From positions 62,001-126,000 of the forward strand of contig MU404154.1 of assembly GCA_022695795.1 (NCBI GenBank): a stretch of 64,000 bases of DNA, written 5' to 3'. Below the pieces are notes generated by a model that ran no database searches, was not told the origin of the DNA, and saw only the letters and a program-made list of their open reading frames with translations. A program made the translations under genes and the position numbers. This document shows, piece after piece, positions 35,604 to 48,222 of the stretch (its first letter is position 1; the number at the start of each line of letters is the position of its first letter). This DNA is from Biscogniauxia marginata (Eukaryota; Ascomycota; Sordariomycetes; Xylariales; Xylariaceae).

Positions 35604-36422
35604 TTCAGCTGATAAATGGGTTTGATGATATTATAAGAGATTAGATAGCAAGCTCTAGGTAATTTATTAGCTTGGGACAGCAACAGCTTCGGAAGGAGGG
35701 CGATCATGCCTTATTACTGTAATCCTTATACAATACCACGTGCGACCCCCTCCTTTCGCCTCATCTCATATCCCAGGAAAAGCAAAAGCAAAAGAGCCTG
35801 GCTTGATGAATACGGTTGATGGATGGAATACATCCTAATTTGCAGACCAATGTGAAATGATTCCGTATGAAAGGTAGCGACTTGAGAGGTGTCTGGGGTA
35901 CATATCTAGGGCTAATACGTAATAGCGAATAGGCTATTTTGACATATGTCCTAATCCGTAACGGAATCATCAGCCCCTTTCATCTCGGGGTAAAAACAAC
36001 CTTAAAAGGGTCTACCGCACGGCTCAGCCATGCTCTTTTCAAATTCCTGTCATGGATATATAGAGTATGAAGCATCTTGGCACACATGTAGCTGAGGGGT
36101 AGATACCGAAGACACCACAGCCTCAAGCTTCACGCCGAATGAGAATGCATCCTGGAAGCTGTATATTTAAGAAAAACCCTCCCTACAGTCAGGCACTTTT
36201 TAGAAGTCATCAATGGTCTACATAAAAGTTTTTTTGGTTAGGTAAGGTGCTTAGAAGCATTATTATAGAGTTCACTTGTTTCTACATAGGAACATTTTAT
36301 CGCTTCGATTGAGGGCTATGTGAGGGTGATTATTGACACAAACTAAGATCGAGACTTCCTCAAAAAGCTATCTATATAAAAGAGCATTAACTGCGCGAAA
36401 CTAAGAGAGTGTAGTGTTAGGA
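35604..36422. other. intergenic region, no gene recognised
   Basis: About 0.8 kb between two minus-strand genes. It holds the presumed promoter of the aldose epimerase and the 3' flank of the Cys-rich gene. Nothing else is recognisable. Confidence 0.6.
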
Positions 36423-37052
36423 TTATACTGGATTGTCGTCTTTGAGCCCTGCGTTTTCGTTATGGATCTCGTACAATTCGTCAAGAAGTTCTTGTTCGTA
36501 CTCTTGAAAGAATGTGAGACCGTCTGTCGTTATCCTCTCCCTAGCTATTTCTCTCCGAACAAAACAGCCACGTATCGCCCCTGGATCGACCGTGTTGAAA
36601 CTTGAAAGTACCCTAATATTCTCCTGCCATTCCTCTTCGATATCCGCCAGACTCTTAGCCAATGCTTCAGCCTCTTTTATTATGTCCTTCTGCCTGGGTT
36701 CGTATTGCTGGTGGTCAGTATGGAATGGGCCTTTTTTTAATGCCTGTAACTTGATGTTCGCTTGGGTTCCGATTATTTGTCGGTTGACCCGGTTGATCAG
36801 ACTATCAGGTAAAGCTTTGTCATGCCGCCACTTGTTCCTTTTAGCCGTCCATTCAGCGTGTAGCCTATCAAGAATCTCTTTGCATCTTGGACAGTTTTGA
36901 ATACCGTTGTTAGTAAGCCCGTAAGAATCGGGTGGGTCACACATTGGCTCATGATGAAGGCGACGAGGAGCGCCACAGTATTCGTGTTTAATAGGCGTTC
37001 CTTCAGGGTCTATGTGTCCACAGCTAAATCCCCGGTAATTGTACCTACACAT
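36423..37052 (-). CDS. hypothetical protein with N-terminal Cys/His cluster
   Basis: Single-exon, 209 residues. The first 60 residues hold a spaced set of Cys and His residues: MCRYNYRGFSCGH, then HEYCGAPRRLHHEPMC and finally NCPRCKEI. This looks like a metal-binding module and resembles short fungal proteins that begin MCRY..CGH. The remainder is charged and probably helical, with KEAEALAKSLADIEEEWQEN in the middle and FFQEYEQELLDELYEIHNEN near the end, suggesting a coiled coil. There is no signal peptide. Function is unknown. The start at 37052 is the only ATG before the Cys cluster. Confidence 0.6.
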   Translation of the reverse strand: MCRYNYRGFSCGHIDPEGTPIKHEYCGAPRRLHHEPMCDPPDSYGLTNNGIQNCPRCKEILDRLHAEWTAKRNKWRHDKALPDSLINRVNRQIIGTQANIKLQALKKGPFHTDHQQYEPRQKDIIKEAEALAKSLADIEEEWQENIRVLSSFNTVDPGAIRGCFVRREIARERITTDGLTFFQEYEQELLDELYEIHNENAGLKDDNPV

Positions 37053-40000
37053 ATTTGCCTGCGGGTAAGGTTTTGTAGGTGATCAAATCCAAGTGATAGC
37101 GAAATAGCTTCTGTGAAGATGCAATTAGTCCAATCCATCGCCTACGAATTATTCAAGTCGATAGTAAGTATATATATCCAAGGGAGTATTTCGTACATAT
37201 ATCCTATTGTTAAATTGTTTAACAAACAATAAGTGTTCTAACACACAACAACGAAGATTATTATCTGTTAACAAAGAAGTTGTTCTTTTTAAAATGCCAG
37301 CCCTTATGATTTCCTCAACCCCGTTCCTAATCCTATCCCGTCCCTTATCTTATATTATTTTCCCCTTCTTTCCAAATTCCGTTCTTAAGTAATTCATACT
37401 ACTTTGAGTATAAATGTGTAACAAGAGACATGAGAATCTAGTTAATATTAAGCTTAATAAATTGTATGTTAAATCTCAACGTTCACAAAGATTATATCCT
37501 TCCCTGCTTCGGTAATCCACGTACGACGCATATGGAAATTGGATTTAGTCATTGGTTAGAGCAATATAGGTATAACCACAGACTTGGACTAGCTCTAACT
37601 AATTTTCTAGTTCTTTAGAAGAAACTATTTTTTAGTAAGAATATTAGCCTTGTAAACAATCATTTATCAAGGCTTTTCCTGTTCATGACTTTTGAAGTCA
37701 CACTGAACGCTCTAGAAAGTTTATTTATTTATTTATCGTTTATGATTCATACTCACACTAATGTATTGTAACTGTCTTCAGATATTGGTCTATAATGTAG
37801 TCTTTACCACACAAAAAGAATAGCCAGTCGGTAAAAAATATCACCCGTCTTACTAATGGACAGCGTTCGTCAATTCAACTGAGCATCGTCAAACCTCGTC
37901 TAGCTTGTAATATTGTAATGTTACCACTTGTATTCCTATATTATTGGGAAATACGTAAAAAATATCTGTGATATCTCTCAGGAACGCTGTTCCCCCGATT
38001 GGGTGTCGCTGGGGGTCTTCTCAAGAGTCATTGCCACCTCAATTGAACTGCTTTCCGAACACTGATCATACCTTGTATAAAGCTTATGATATCGTTTCAA
38101 GTGCTACTATAGTGAATCTAGGTGTCACGATTGTTGAAATACGGGGCTATGCCCCTGTACGACCCTTAGTCTCCTGTGTATATATAGATGGGCGTAGCCC
38201 ATCTACCTCAGATAGACTCACCTTGGACTAATACACTTGATCCAATCTCATATCATCGTCCCATCTCAATAACGATACAGGCCTACTTTTTGGATGAGTG
38301 ATAACATCGTTGTTGCGAGAGGAGATAGGACTTAAGGTACATATATAGACGGCCCCTTTTTACTTAAATAACCTCATTGTCTTCCGAACACCCTTGCATA
38401 TCGTGTTGCACCATTGCAAGCGCGCGAGGCTCTCATAACACTAGGGAATAGTGAATATTTATATAAGAATAGCTCTCGAGGAAACGCCATGAACTCGCCA
38501 ATATTCAATGAACACCTTGGTAACTCTCATTGCTACATCGGTCACGTCTTCTCATGACGGGTTTCTCAGCCAAGGTGTTGACAAGATTCCTTCTGCCAAA
38601 GTCGCATATTCCCTGCAGTCTGAAGCAGGCCCCGGGGCAAATGAGCGTCACGTTATCCTCTGCCGCCATGAAAACCCCCTTTTTAATTATCGAGTGCCTG
38701 CTGTAGAAAGCTTCAAATGGCACAACTGAGGTTAGAAAAAGGAGTCTTCTTCTCGAATGATCCATTTCTGCAAGAACAAGATCTTCTGAATGCCAAAGCT
38801 GCCTTAATCACGAGGAGAATGAATCTCAATAAGAGGCAGACCTTATTAGTCGCCTCCTCTAGCCCCGCGGCACGCCAGAATCCACAAGGGACTTATATGA
38901 ATACTAGACTCTCTTCCAGATTGGATACCGCGAGCGATTTCTCACCAACGCCCACGATAAATTAATGGCGGTCCATCGTGTTTCTCAGGAGATGGCGGTC
39001 GCCACGGGACACCAGTATATCGAATTCGCTAAGATGTAGCGCCAAAACCTCCACGACAAGTTCTTTTAGTATCAGCTCTTTAACAAAAATCTTAAGTTGA
39101 CTATTGTCCGAGCACCGGGCTAGTCCTAGGCTCCTGTGGACCAACAGATATACGTTTGTAACCGGCTCCTTGGGCGTCAGGAGAGGTCTATACCGCGACC
39201 TCTCGCAGTCCAATTCCTGCAGCATCCGTTTGAGGTGCTTGGGGTGGAAGCGGCCGTTGCCAAACCTGACTCGCAAATACGTGAACAGTTAGAAATGAGG
39301 ACACTGGTGAACGGAATTTCCGTGATCAAAGAGATGGATAACCGAGGCCGCTGAAACTTTTTCTGGTACGATTTGTATTTAGCCCTTGACTATTCAAACT
39401 GGAGTACAAAATCCGGAGCCGTGACTTTTGCCCATGGGAAGTTAGATACAGATGATGACTGGTATAACTCGATGGCAGATGAGGGCAATTGGATATATTT
39501 ACACATCACAAGTGTTGGTCGCGCTACTAGCTTCATCCTAGAGCGACATGCCGAAATGACCAGCTCGCCGGTCCCCACGCGTAGGCTGTGGTGGAGGAGG
39601 ATTGGCATTAGCAACACTTTTCGCAGATGAGACTTGGGAGATAAGCGATGTACGGGACAATATTGTCATTGTTTGACTTAATAGATACATTCTCCACTCT
39701 TTCTACTGAAAGATGCTCGTGACTGTGGCTTACGGGATCGTTTCTTGTATGGGCGATGCATCATTATGATGAGGTGTTCTAGGACGGAGGCCGGTTCTAT
39801 AAGTGGAGTGAATATGGGAAGAATCACTGAATAAAGTAATTCAACTCGATAGGAATATCTTCAAATGACAGTTTAAAATAGTCACGTATGTTTCTACAAG
39901 TGGTCTATGGTTTTTTACCAGCTTCCTAAAGGAATGGTACCACATAAAACTTCAGTCTTCATCCCGCGGGCTTATTACTTCTAGCAGAGCGGTTAAAAAG

Positions 40001-40370
40001 GATATCCTACTATTTGTAAAGGCTTAAATAGATGCGTATAAAATTGTAAATCCCCCGGTTTCATCGATCTCCTCCCACTAAAAGGGAGATCGAGGACGAC
40101 GAGGATGGTTTTGGTCGGGTGTTAACCACTTAATCAGCTTGAGACTACGGAACCACTGCTGAAACCAATCCCAATTCAAATTCTTAGAGGCCTAGATCGA
40201 CGGCGTCGTATTCATGTCCCTCTAGTGTATAGAACAGGTGGTGAGACAGTTTGGCCGCGGATTGAACGCCTCGGCTCAAGCTAATACAAAAACCTTCAAC
40301 AAACCACTGCCAAACCTAGGCACATTACAGTATAATACAAAATCCCAGACTCATGTATCTTTCCCAAGGC
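37053..40370. other. intergenic region containing a solo LTR and unclear frames
   Basis: About 3.3 kb. The only identified item is the solo LTR at 38132-38271. Between 38500 and 39630 there are several short open frames on both strands with protein-like composition (for example 39136-39354 and 39373-39630 on plus, 38962-39276 on minus). They do not join through plausible splice sites and match no family I know. It could be a decayed gene. Confidence 0.4.
38132..38271 (+). mobile_element. solo LTR, copy 2 (140 bp) with perfect target duplication
   Basis: Starts TGTTGAAATACGGGGCTATG and ends CATCTCAATA. It is flanked on both sides by ACGAT (38127-38131 and 38272-38276), a perfect 5-bp target-site duplication. 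It contains TATATATAGATGGGCGTAGC and ACTCACCTTGGACTAATACA, matching the copy at 18488-18630 in opposite orientation. The terminal CA has become TA, the kind of C-to-T change RIP makes. There is no internal retrotransposon sequence, consistent with LTR-LTR recombination. Confidence 0.85.
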
Positions 40371-42563
40371 TTAGACATCAGTGCTTCCAGGGTCTAGGCT
40401 CGTAAATATCTTATGTACCCTTCTACTGGCCGCCTGGCCAACCGTACGGTCTGTAAACGCGCCGTCCTTGTTTGCGCTCTTTCGACAGTCCTCCAGCGCT
40501 AGTGGCCCTTCTCGTTCGAGTCCTCGGACTAGCTCGGCCACAGTCCCGTACTTAGCCGCGATGCCATACGCAACGGGCGCCGTGACGCGGGTGATCTCCT
40601 GCAGCATGCGGACATATGTATCCTTAGCATCGTCGCCCGTGCGCACCTGTCCCGCCTCCATGCAGAAGCCCGCATCGGCGGACGCATCTCGAGCTTTCCG
40701 GTATGGGATCGTGCTGATGTGCTGAGTAAATACCGCGACCCACTGAGCCGTTTCGACAGGTGCATTAGTATGATGGATTAGAGCACCGTGGATGACTTGA
40801 AGAGACAACAATGCGTCTTCGATGCTGTCTTCGTCGATATACTCCTGATGTTGGGTATTGTTACGACGACGAGATTGGCTGGATGCCTGAACCAGATTGC
40901 CATTCTGGTCAAGGCTACGAACGGCTGATGCAAACTGCCGGTTAAGGGCATTGCGATTTTTCCGCATCCAAGTCACGAGTCCTTCAATGAGGTATACGAT
41001 GGTAGTATTGGGAAAGTTTGTCTTCATCTTTAAGACATGGGCTTCGAGGTCCTGGCCGTCTGAGCCGAGGGCGAGCTTAACGAACTCGGGCGCCTGGATG
41101 ACAGCCATGATGTGATTCTCATCCTTAATACGCATAGGGACCGGTACCCAGTGGCCCAGCTCTTTGTTGAATGCAGAACTAACCTTCCGCCGCCACTTAA
41201 TGACGTTCTCGACTCGACTATGCCAGGTCCCATGTTGAACATCCAAATCACCTAGAAGAGCGTCAATCTGAACCTTGATGCCCGGGCTGAGACTGTCTGG
41301 GATGTCTACAATCATTTCGGGTGTGGACACTTTCTTGTCGGTCCGTAGCTTATTGACTTCTGCTAAAGCCTTGTCTTTTTCCCTCGCGAGAGCTCGTTGT
41401 TCCTTGGCACGATCTTTTTCGGTCCGTCTGCGCTCTTTTTCGGCTTCACGAGCCGCAGCCTTTTCTTTCCTTTCTCGCTCCTTCTCCTCCCCTGACTTTG
41501 TAGTTTTCTTTCTAGGTTCCTTTGTCGGGTTAGACTTCGGGCGAGGAGATAGGCTGCAAGAACGCGTCTTAGAGGCGATATTGGTGAAGTCAATATCATC
41601 TAATTCGGGTAGATCTTCAGATTCTGACCCGGCAAGGCTGTCTACATACAGGGCTTCAGCAAGTTGCTTTCCTTTCTGTTGTGGTGATCGGGTGGGAAAA
41701 ACATCATCGTCGGCTCCGATCTCTGGCATTGAGCTCGAAATCGGATCCCAGGCGGCGTTCTTCTTAGAAGCCTTCGGCCGGGTCCTCTCTGGCGAAGTCT
41801 CAAAGGGGTCACTAGACAAGTCCATGAACGCTGAAGTCCTTGACGATTGTTTACTTGGATTGCACCCTCCGACGGAATTGGATGGTGGATTCGATAATTC
41901 TGCGGGCCAATTCCAGGTCGAAGACTGCATATAGCTGTCACTCCTCTTTGGTGGACTACCAAATGGAATTTCCCGCGAGGACTTGGTCGATGCTAGATCG
42001 ATCATCTGCTTCCCTGGTGGGCTTGCGAAAGGATCCGAGTGAATATCATCGCATGCTCTTCTTTTGCGTATGGCGAAACCACGATCGTTTGGGGAACTAC
42101 TGTTCTCGATGGGGTCAGCAGTCGAATTCCATCGTTGAATCCTGGCCGGCCCTATCGACTCGCGAGTCTTTCTGCTGACTACGGCGGAGCTGGTCCTCTT
42201 CAAGTCTTCGCGCATCCTACTGCGCACTAAGCCGGGCGAGAGTCGAGGCCTCTTTGCTGTTAGGTCTCCTCGGACATCTCTGCTTGTATCGGCATCATCC
42301 GATAGAAAGAGGAAGTCGTCATCATGTTGAAAACGATTGCCTGTGGTGCGCTTGAACCCGGGGCCTGTCTGGCTCACTGTTCGCGAAGCGGAAGCAGTTG
42401 CGGTGTTTCTGGGTCCGTCGATCGTCAAGTCGAAGATATCGTAGTCGAGGGCTCTTGATGGTTTAGGGAGGCCGGCTCGTTTCGGTGGTTTAGGAGACTT
42501 GGGAATAATGGGGCACGGCTCGGATGGGCTTGAAGACAACAAACTGATTACTTGGGGCGGCAT
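40371..42563 (-). CDS. EME1: crossover junction endonuclease subunit Eme1/Mms4
   Basis: Non-catalytic partner of Mus81. The heterodimer cleaves 3' flaps, nicked Holliday junctions and stalled forks in the nucleus. Single exon, 730 residues, within the usual range for fungal homologues. The first 350 residues are disordered and Ser/Pro-rich, with two SUMO-interaction-like patches: VISLLSSSPSEP at the very N terminus and DIFDLTIDG near residue 42. A highly charged helix (EEKERERKEKAAAREAEKER region) precedes the domain. The C-terminal 310 residues form the ERCC4-type nuclease-like and helix-hairpin-helix region, recognisable from GHWVPVPMRIKDENHIMAVI, then TTIVYLIEGL, then QWVAVFTQHISTIPYRKARD and the AAKYGTVAELVRGLEREGP hairpin. 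The ERKxxxD catalytic signature of Mus81/XPF is absent, as expected for Eme1. Confidence 0.92.
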   Translation of the reverse strand: MPPQVISLLSSSPSEPCPIIPKSPKPPKRAGLPKPSRALDYDIFDLTIDGPRNTATASASRTVSQTGPGFKRTTGNRFQHDDDFLFLSDDADTSRDVRGDLTAKRPRLSPGLVRSRMREDLKRTSSAVVSRKTRESIGPARIQRWNSTADPIENSSSPNDRGFAIRKRRACDDIHSDPFASPPGKQMIDLASTKSSREIPFGSPPKRSDSYMQSSTWNWPAELSNPPSNSVGGCNPSKQSSRTSAFMDLSSDPFETSPERTRPKASKKNAAWDPISSSMPEIGADDDVFPTRSPQQKGKQLAEALYVDSLAGSESEDLPELDDIDFTNIASKTRSCSLSPRPKSNPTKEPRKKTTKSGEEKERERKEKAAAREAEKERRRTEKDRAKEQRALAREKDKALAEVNKLRTDKKVSTPEMIVDIPDSLSPGIKVQIDALLGDLDVQHGTWHSRVENVIKWRRKVSSAFNKELGHWVPVPMRIKDENHIMAVIQAPEFVKLALGSDGQDLEAHVLKMKTNFPNTTIVYLIEGLVTWMRKNRNALNRQFASAVRSLDQNGNLVQASSQSRRRNNTQHQEYIDEDSIEDALLSLQVIHGALIHHTNAPVETAQWVAVFTQHISTIPYRKARDASADAGFCMEAGQVRTGDDAKDTYVRMLQEITRVTAPVAYGIAAKYGTVAELVRGLEREGPLALEDCRKSANKDGAFTDRTVGQAASRRVHKIFTSLDPGSTDV

Positions 42564-45500
42564 TTCGAGACGAGGGTAGGTAGCATTTGGAGCTTGTGGT
42601 TATAAGGGAGCAAGGAGAATAAAGGCCCAAGAGTCAAGCCGATCAGAGAGCCATTTGATGTCATTGAAATTTTATTATTAGGTATTATTATTATTATTAA
42701 TATATTTATTTTTGTGTTTACTGTTTGCTTAGCAACGCGCAACGCGGATCTCGGAGGGAGCGAGGGAAGCGCGACCTAAACGCGTAGCACGTGACTACAC
42801 ACTACTCTTCACGGTATTTCGTACGCTAATAAAGATAAGGTAATCAAATCTACTGTAGGTTCGTATCGATATCAATTGGTGGTAAGAGTGCAGGCACCTA
42901 ATTTTTTATAAGCCGACTTCCAATTAACAGACTACAACGACTCGTTCTCCAACACCTAGGTACATATATGTATCAAGAATGCTTCAATTTTAGTCATGAG
43001 TCAAAAAATTGGGGTTTTCTTTCCATGCCAGGGCCACCATGGTGCCTGTAAATCCCGGAATCTCCCGCAAGACCCGTGGGTTAAAAGTCTACGGTATGCA
43101 GATGGATGCGAGATCTCAATACCCTTATGTACTAAGGTGGGCAGATGTGAAGTACTACATATGTAGGTAATACTTGCGGATCAATGCACGAAACCGATGG
43201 ACACGCATGTCACACATACTCCATATGCACACATCTAGATATGGGACCTTCATCATCGCATGAGCCATGCTCCTTATATTTGTGACCTTTCTACCCCCCC
43301 TTGACAGCAGTCCTGCGTCTTGTCCGACAAATAACTAAATATATGCTTACTTAGTCCAATTAGGATAGGTAGTTTATATGCATGCTTAGGCCGCGGGTCA
43401 AATATCTCACTCCTGGAATATTCTGAAGAAAACTGGTAGGTTCGGCCAGAATGGAAGGCCTGGGGCTTCTAACGGCAAAAGCAACTCGAAGTGAAATGCC
43501 TGGCCGATCTGATTATGCACGTCGCCCGCTACAGTATACAACTAAGGTAAGAACAGGATGTTATATGCTCTTCTTCTTCCTAGTTCCCTCCCATCCCCAT
43601 CTAGATCATAAATACCCTTTGTGAGATCAACAGCTCGCTTGCCCGATTCGTCGTTCGTGCACCGGAGATTTATTGGCGGAAACGGGCGGAACTGGGACCC
43701 ACGAGATTTGTGTATCTACCTATCGTATTGGCATATCTAAGTACATAGGTTTCTCCCTGTCTACGGTGGGAATCTCCTCATGAGAGAGAGGGATCATGGA
43801 GCATCACGTTTTATGCAAATGGGCTTATACGCCAAAAACCTGTTCCCTCTAGGTGATCTGCATGGAAACCCGAAGATACAGCATCGTCGGCCTTTGACCT
43901 CTCTATTACGAACGCCCAGTACCTATTCTATCTGCATATTGCTCCTCAGCCCTACCTATCTCGATATCTACCTACTTATAGTGCTGTCGTGAGGTGGCCA
44001 TATGGTTCTCACCCCCGGCACAGCCTGATGTCACAGGTTATGGGATACAAAAACTGGTAATCAAGGTCGTGGCACGTGGGCCCCGTTGCTCTCTTCCGCA
44101 GGGGTCTACTAATTAGTTCCGGGAGTAGATGTCACTTTAAGCAACCACCTGACACCAAGCAACATCAAGCTTGACAACTACTTTGAAAGATCCACCTATC
44201 TATGCGCACAAACTGGCCAGCAGGCATACCAGGGACGAGAAGACCGATGGCATGATCTTCTTACCCGCCCGCTCGCCCCCCGGCTGATAGGTATCCACCG
44301 GATCTTTGGGTCTGGACTCGGCATAGTTAAAGGACATGAAACAAAGCTCCCTAATATCTATACATACTAATGTCACGCGTAATCTTGAATTTAGTATGGA
44401 ATACGGCCGTACTTTGCAAACATATACCCAACTTATAGCCTTCATGTTGTACGATGTTTAAAATGTGCGGAACTTCGAGCTTTCATTACACCAGAGGGAT
44501 ATGGAGTCGGGATGTCTCTATAACTACCGTATCTAGGTATTGACAAGGGAAGAATAGCTAGGCAATGTTCAACTTTCGAAACCTGTTTTCTTCATGTTGA
44601 AGCACCAACGACCGACAAGGATATTCATACCTTAGGGTAATATAATCGCTTTACCTGTCGGAAAATACTCCACAAATAGGGAGGAGGCAGGATAAACAGG
44701 ATCGCATCTTCTAGGCCTCCGCGGTAGTTGGATGGATGGATCCAATGGAGGTTTGGAGCAAGTCCAACCTCTGGTCCGGTCCTTAGGGAATGGACAGGTT
44801 GTGAAGGGTTCCGCCTATGAACCTCGATTCTAAACACACCGGTTTGTGTCCCTAAAATGCTATGTGTTGCGCAATCCTACGACATAATGTAAAACCAGTT
44901 GGTATACTACCTTGAAAATAATATAGGTAGCATGTCAGGTGGCCTTAGCCTCTCCACGATGTTTTTTTCAACGAGAACCATCTTCCAGAGTGATGCGCTC
45001 ACTAGAAAACCGTCCCACGAGCGTATTCAACTGCCTACCTAGATGAGTAGTTAGAAATGGGACGGCCGGACGGCTGAGAAACAAATGATTTAGATACCGC
45101 GCATGATCGCGTAACGTTATAGCGACAGGAGAAATAGGATTATCTTGATGATATTTTCTTATTAGTGCGCGCCGTTAGCATTGGGCTTAAATGATCGCCT
45201 CATCTAGTGTAGGCTTACACGAAGAGCTAGAGCCAGCATCTGATCTGGCTTCTTTTTATATGGGTTGGGGGTTCAGGCGAGCCGGGCCACCGGGGAAAGA
45301 AGCGAGACAACCAGTGCGTGCTTGAGGCAATCATGCAGGGACCGGTAGACGATCTCGTAAGAAAGACGGAGGCTGATCCGAACGGGTATCGGTACCAGAG
45401 TTGTAAGATGGAACGAACGGATGTGGTGGTATGACCAAATAGCTCACGGATTAAGTAGCGTCTTTGCAGCCTTTCTTTTATGGTTGGAACAAACGTGTAT

Positions 45501-48222
45501 GTATGTATGTATGTATGTATGTACCTAATGAAGGCAGGCTCCTCGCGCAAGCGAGAGGCTGGTGTTATTTTCGGTAACGTCCCCGAAGGATTGACATCTA
45601 AATATCAATCTATCATAACCGACGCAGAACATACCTACACATAGACGCGCAGCTAACGGGGAGCAAATCTAAGCTGGAAAGCTGGGACAGGACTCACCAC
45701 AGGGTTTAAAAAAAGGAAATGAGGAAATGAGGCGCGATGGCACACAGCTCGATGCAGGACGGTGAAACAAATAGACTGACAAGGACAAGCGGTATTATTA
45801 CCTAGAGGAGTGTTATTCTTGATCATTTGCAGGATAAGATAATCCCTCCCCACGGAACTACACTACGTACAGGTAGGTATCGGCGGAGAGCCTTAACCTC
45901 TTTTAGGCATTGGCATTTATTTGCTATTTATTCTTCTATACACCTTTGCCTTTGTACATTGTGCATAAGCATGTAGGTAGTAACAATGATGAGGTTTGAC
46001 GAATGATCGATCGTGACGCAGGAGTTTGATGTCTCACCAGCCACCGGACCCCCTACGGGTATGTGATAAGTTGCGACAAGAAAGATTTCAAAGGGCCGTA
46101 ACCACACCATCGGACTCTTCCTCTGTGGCAGTACCATACAGCACGTTGTGTGGTTGTGCAAGGGTGGGACGTGCCGGGGTTTCCATTGAAAGGATCTTCG
46201 CATGTGTTACCACTTCACTGCAATAGAGATCACTTATACAGGCAAGTATATACTACCTAACCTGATCCGAATTAGACGACATAGCTGTGTATAGGTATGC
46301 ATAGGTATCTAAAGAGAGTAGATGATAGTATATTCCGTACGTTTTGATGCTGACGATGTCCTTGCTAAATGTTAAAATTGCTATAAACTAGGTACCTATA
46401 CATACATACATACATCGAGGAGTAGTAGGTTAGGTCGTAAATCACAAGTTCGTCACTCTCTACTATGTCTCTACCTATGGGTTTTCTCCAAGTGTGATGG
46501 ATTGGCTGCAATTCCATTTTGGTGCCCCCTTACCGCTTGATGCATTCTATCGGATTGCACCCAGCCACGGCTCTTATACCCTTGCAAGCCCTTGATGTTT
46601 TGGTGATGTTCTGAGATTGTCAATTGCGTACTCACATATGTATGTGCCTAGGTACATATATAGATGGATGGCTACTACTGTAATGTTTATCAGTTCTCAG
46701 TTCTGGTCGTTTTTGTTTTATTCCAATGAATGCACATCGTCCCTCTTGTTATCACCATCTAGGCAATCCCTTTTATATATGTACCTACCTACCTAGGTAG
46801 TTAAAGGGAAGTTTTAGTTGAGGCCCTTTGTTTCTTTTGTTTTTAAGGGACTACTTACTACCAAGACGCTAATAAAGACACCAGTGCGATCTCTTGTGTG
46901 CCTGGTTTGACGAGCTAGCCGCTTCTCGATTAGCGTGATGTACTAGAGGTGCAATTCTCGGACACCAATTACGGTTAGATGTACTTAGTAATTACCTATC
47001 ATCGTTATTCAACTTTTTACGATCTAGAGAAATTTGATAGCTCAGTGTTAATAACTAGGTAGGTATGCTTTTAAATGTTAACTAAAAAAGGGCTATATAA
47101 CTTATAGTTAATAGACTTGTTTACACTCCCTTTCTTTTCTTTGTAATGATGAAAAAGGGGGAGGGGGGAGAGGGCGGGTAGGGGGGGGGGGGACATGCAT
47201 CAATATATGCACGTAAGGTATACTCTGGATACATGTATAAGAAGAGTTTGTTTTATTCTAACCAGGCTCGGAATATTCTCTCTTGCCCTCCCGACGATTA
47301 GCGGCATGAAAATTACCTAACTTGACGCGATGCATTAGGGCTTGACAAAAGATAGTTACCATAAGATGGATTTACATCACAGCAGCCGTTATGCTGGAAG
47401 TCCAGCGGGAGATCATTAGGGAACCAATCAGAGGACCAGGTGATCAGGGGCCAGGCTTGCATTTTAGCGGGTGCCGACGCTGCTGTGACCTAGCGCTAGC
47501 ACTGCCAATCTGCTGGGCGGGGCGCCCTAAGATGCAGACTAAAGCAACGCGTGTGTGCGTGTTTAATTTGGGCTTAACCCATCTTGGACACACAGCGGCC
47601 TTTTTGGGACCCTTGCTGCCTCTTCTTACACCCCTGACTTTGGTGAAGTCTACCTCTTTCTGCCTGTCAAAACCAAAGTCACTATCGCGCACGTTCCTGG
47701 ATAATAAACAAGCATTACCCCAAATTTTCATCCAGCTGGCCCCCCCTTAAGCCCTTTTTTCCCCCCTTCCTTTTGGTTCTGGTTCTGCGCGACAAACCCA
47801 CGATGAACTGAACCGACCCGGGCCTGTCTCTGCCACACTTGCGATAGCTTTGCGACATATGACGCCCTCGTCTTGAGCAGCCTTTCCAGGTTGAAGGGTT
47901 GGCTGATCTACCTTTACCTACCTGAATACTTTTGTATGCGACAGGCTTCCCCGTTTTGGCTTGGTTCAGTCCGATCAACCGTGTGGTTGGGTTTTTTCTT
48001 TTCTTCTTCGGCTTCTCACGTCTCGTCTGGTGGTTCACATTCCTTAGCCGCCAAACTGACAACCGACCTTGGGTGAATTCTTGAAGCCCGCCGCTCTCTT
48101 TTTTATACTGACGTTCCAGTCCTCCCCGTCCGTTGCCTTCCGACGTTGCCGCGCCAATTACCAATTGCCAGATACTTGTCTTTGGGCCTTGTTTCCAGCA
48201 ATTCCTTTCCCGCACTGCCATC
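42564..48222. other. long intergenic region, no gene recognised
   Basis: About 5.7 kb. It includes the EME1 promoter side (with an ATT-repeat near 42683-42710) and the CT-rich leader of the kinesin gene (about 47700-48200). Between them are many TACCTACC/GGTAGGTA pieces, a GTAT microsatellite at 45497-45523, TACA repeats near 46401-46415 and a G-rich run near 47160-47192. Open frames are short. The 236-codon minus frame at 47715-48425 overlaps the kinesin 5' end and is best explained as an antisense shadow. Confidence 0.5.
45497..45523. repeat. GTAT tetranucleotide microsatellite
   Basis: Six to seven uninterrupted GTAT units. The same tetranucleotide in shorter form is scattered across the intergenic DNA of the window. 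Confidence 0.95.

Noticed and set aside
38505..39630. Cluster of short frames on both strands that might be one spliced or decayed gene
   Set aside because: I could not link them by plausible splice sites on either strand and recognised no motif. Noted only in the intergenic entry.
47391..47750. 119-codon plus frame upstream of the kinesin gene
   Set aside because: Cys/Leu-rich product without a domain, in a CT-rich leader region. No support as a gene.
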